A stretch of 64,000 nucleotides of DNA from Syngnathus acus (Eukaryota; Chordata; Actinopteri; Syngnathiformes; Syngnathidae): positions 4,504,476-4,568,475 of the forward strand of contig NC_051089.1 in the NCBI RefSeq assembly GCF_901709675.1. The letters run 5' to 3'. Below are positions 62,401-64,000 of this stretch, piece after piece. Below the pieces are notes generated by a model. It had not been told where the DNA came from, did not search any database, and saw nothing but the letters and a program-made list of their open reading frames with translations. The position numbers were made by a program, and so were the translations under genes. How positions within the stretch are numbered: position 1 is the first letter of the stretch; every line of letters starts with the position of its first letter.

Positions 62401-64000
62401 CGGATGACACGTGCGATACAATTTCAACAAAGATATCAGAAAAATGAAATAGAAAATCTGAATTGATGAAGAGTTTATGAACAGTGCCCGCATGTGCTAA
62501 GCTGTAAGAGCACTGAAAAGAATGTTAACAAGTTCAATTTCCATTCAATCAATGAGCGGAGCTCTTGGAAATGTTCTGTGGCAGCAGAGGGCTAAAAATC
62601 ATCTATATGGTAATTATGGGTGGATGAATCCCCCAGTAACTTTCGCCAGCATGAAAGGTCAGTCCTATTAAAGATAGTTTATCAGCACTCTGCACATATT
62701 CCTTTACTGGGCTTCTAAATGGCGACATCATTTTTATTTTTAAAACACACACACAGAAACACATACGAGTACAAGCACACATGGCCCCTCCCCTATTCCA
62801 TTTTCAGCAACTGTGCTTAAGCTAAATGAGAAAAATACAATTGTGAGTACTAGTAAAGGGTACAATGCAGGGGCGGGGCTATTTTAGTCCTCTGGGGGCA
62901 GACTGCATTTATTTAAAAACATAATATGACGATCAAACATAATGAATTATTATTATGTGAATAAACAAAGACGGGCAAATGGCAGCCCGTCCACATTCTG
63001 AGTGTCCCATTTAACACTATTTAGCTTTTTGTTACTAGACCAACAAATTATAAAAAAAACAATAATTACCTCTCTAAGTAAAATATTTTTGGGGCAATCT
63101 CAAACATATAAAATTAGCCATAAATACGCAAATCCACACATTACCCAGGCTGTAATATTGGGCACTTGTCATGCTATGTTAGCATCGATGCTAACATTAC
63201 GAGACCACTTCAGTGCCTAATACTCTTGACAAGTGATCAGGGTAGGATATTACCCCTGCTTCTGACACTAAATTCCAGCTGTCCTGTGACCCTGAACAGG
63301 ATAATAGAACATGGACGGGTGGAATGACATGACATTGGTAAACAGAGATTGCATTACAAGACATCTACTGTATGTTTTTAATCCAATCATATGAGGACAG
63401 ACTGAGGCAATTTTCTCTGTGTCCTTGCACATGTCAAGACATGGCGAAAGCACCAGGTGTTCTTTGGAAATAGAAGCCCAGGACCCTCGTTGTACAGTAG
63501 AGGAGAGGTGGGAGAAGAAATTGTGAATAAAGCTACGCTGGCAAGCTGTACCCTCCGGTACGATTGGGTTTGAGCACAAACGAGGGGATGGTAACACACT
63601 GGGAAACAAAAACTTCGAGAGTTTGGAGCTTGTTAAGAGAGCGGATTAAATAAATGATGACTTGGCATTCAGGCGTTGCATTGCCCCTAACAAGGTGAAC
63701 AATTTGCAAGATCTACGTGCTGCATGAGCAGTCAGGACTGGGGAATTAGAGAAGCACTTGGCAATGCAATAGAAATTCTTGCAAATCAGAACTGCTGTAT
63801 TCACAGCCTGGCTTTCAATTTTTTTTTTTTTTTGAAACAGATAAGTCCTTTTTTTCAATGAGTGTAAAAGCGAATATTGTATCTCCAATTTTTTCTGATT
63901 TACCTTTCTGTAGAACCTGCACCGATATGAACTAGGAGACCTTGCCTTATGTAGAGATTGACCATACCTGATGTAGCCTTACACAATTGGTAGTATCAGA

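Larger units (their letters stand above)
60435..64000 (-). other. tox3: tox3 intron upstream of exon 4 (continues beyond the window)
   Basis: I find no further TOX3 coding block on the minus strand between 60435 and 64000, so exons 1-3 lie outside. The interval holds a T30 run at 61836-61865, AT-rich DNA, a GGGGCGGGGCT patch at 62869-62880, a short CA tract near 62748, and a balanced-composition stretch at 62060-62400 that looks enhancer-like. No gene of its own is supported. Confidence 0.75.

Noticed and set aside
1-64000. tRNA, rRNA, CRISPR arrays, bacterial-style operons, endogenous viral genes
   Set aside because: None seen: no cloverleaf with A/B boxes, no regular repeat-spacer array, and no gag/pol/env-like frames. 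The only reverse transcriptase is the LINE remnant.

Overview
The window looks like vertebrate nuclear DNA from a ray-finned fish, most likely a percomorph teleost. I infer this from spliced genes with GT/AG introns, abundant CA/TA microsatellites and long A/T runs, several TA-flanked MITE copies of types common in fish genomes, a degraded fish-type LINE, and decayed hAT-like relics. The species cannot be read from the sequence.

Only two genes can be supported. (1) The 3' half of tox3, an HMG-box transcription/chromatin factor, lies on the minus strand at 58761-60434. Four consecutive coding exons with clean splice sites encode 450 residues: the pre-HMG serine-rich linker, the basic nuclear-localisation stretch, the HMG box (split by an intron), and a Gln/His-rich C-terminus with the TOX3-type ending. 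The 5' exons lie beyond position 64000, so 60435-64000 is intron. (2) An intact, intronless profilin coding sequence lies at 31645-32064 on the minus strand. It has a TATA-like element upstream and keeps the aromatic residues that bind poly-proline.

The other roughly 57 kb is a gene desert on the 3' side of tox3. It has two textures. One is AT-rich or simple-sequence DNA with transposon debris: TA-flanked MITEs at 13.3-14.2, 22.3-22.7, 26.4-26.7 and 30.7-31.1 kb, a LINE reverse-transcriptase remnant at 41.85-42.58 kb, and hAT-type fragments near 2.5, 24.4, 42.6 and 44.1 kb. The other is blocks of balanced composition, dense in homeodomain, POU, SOX, TEAD and RFX-like motifs, which resemble the conserved non-coding enhancers usually found around developmental transcription-factor genes. 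Four CTCF-motif matches suggest loop or insulator structure, but that is inference.

The most notable observations are the intact single-exon profilin inside the tox3 desert, the shared architecture of the two MITE families, the very compact tox3 3' exon cluster, and a 38-bp tandem duplication that doubles a palindromic homeodomain site. I see no tRNA, rRNA, CRISPR array, prokaryotic operon or virus-like gene.
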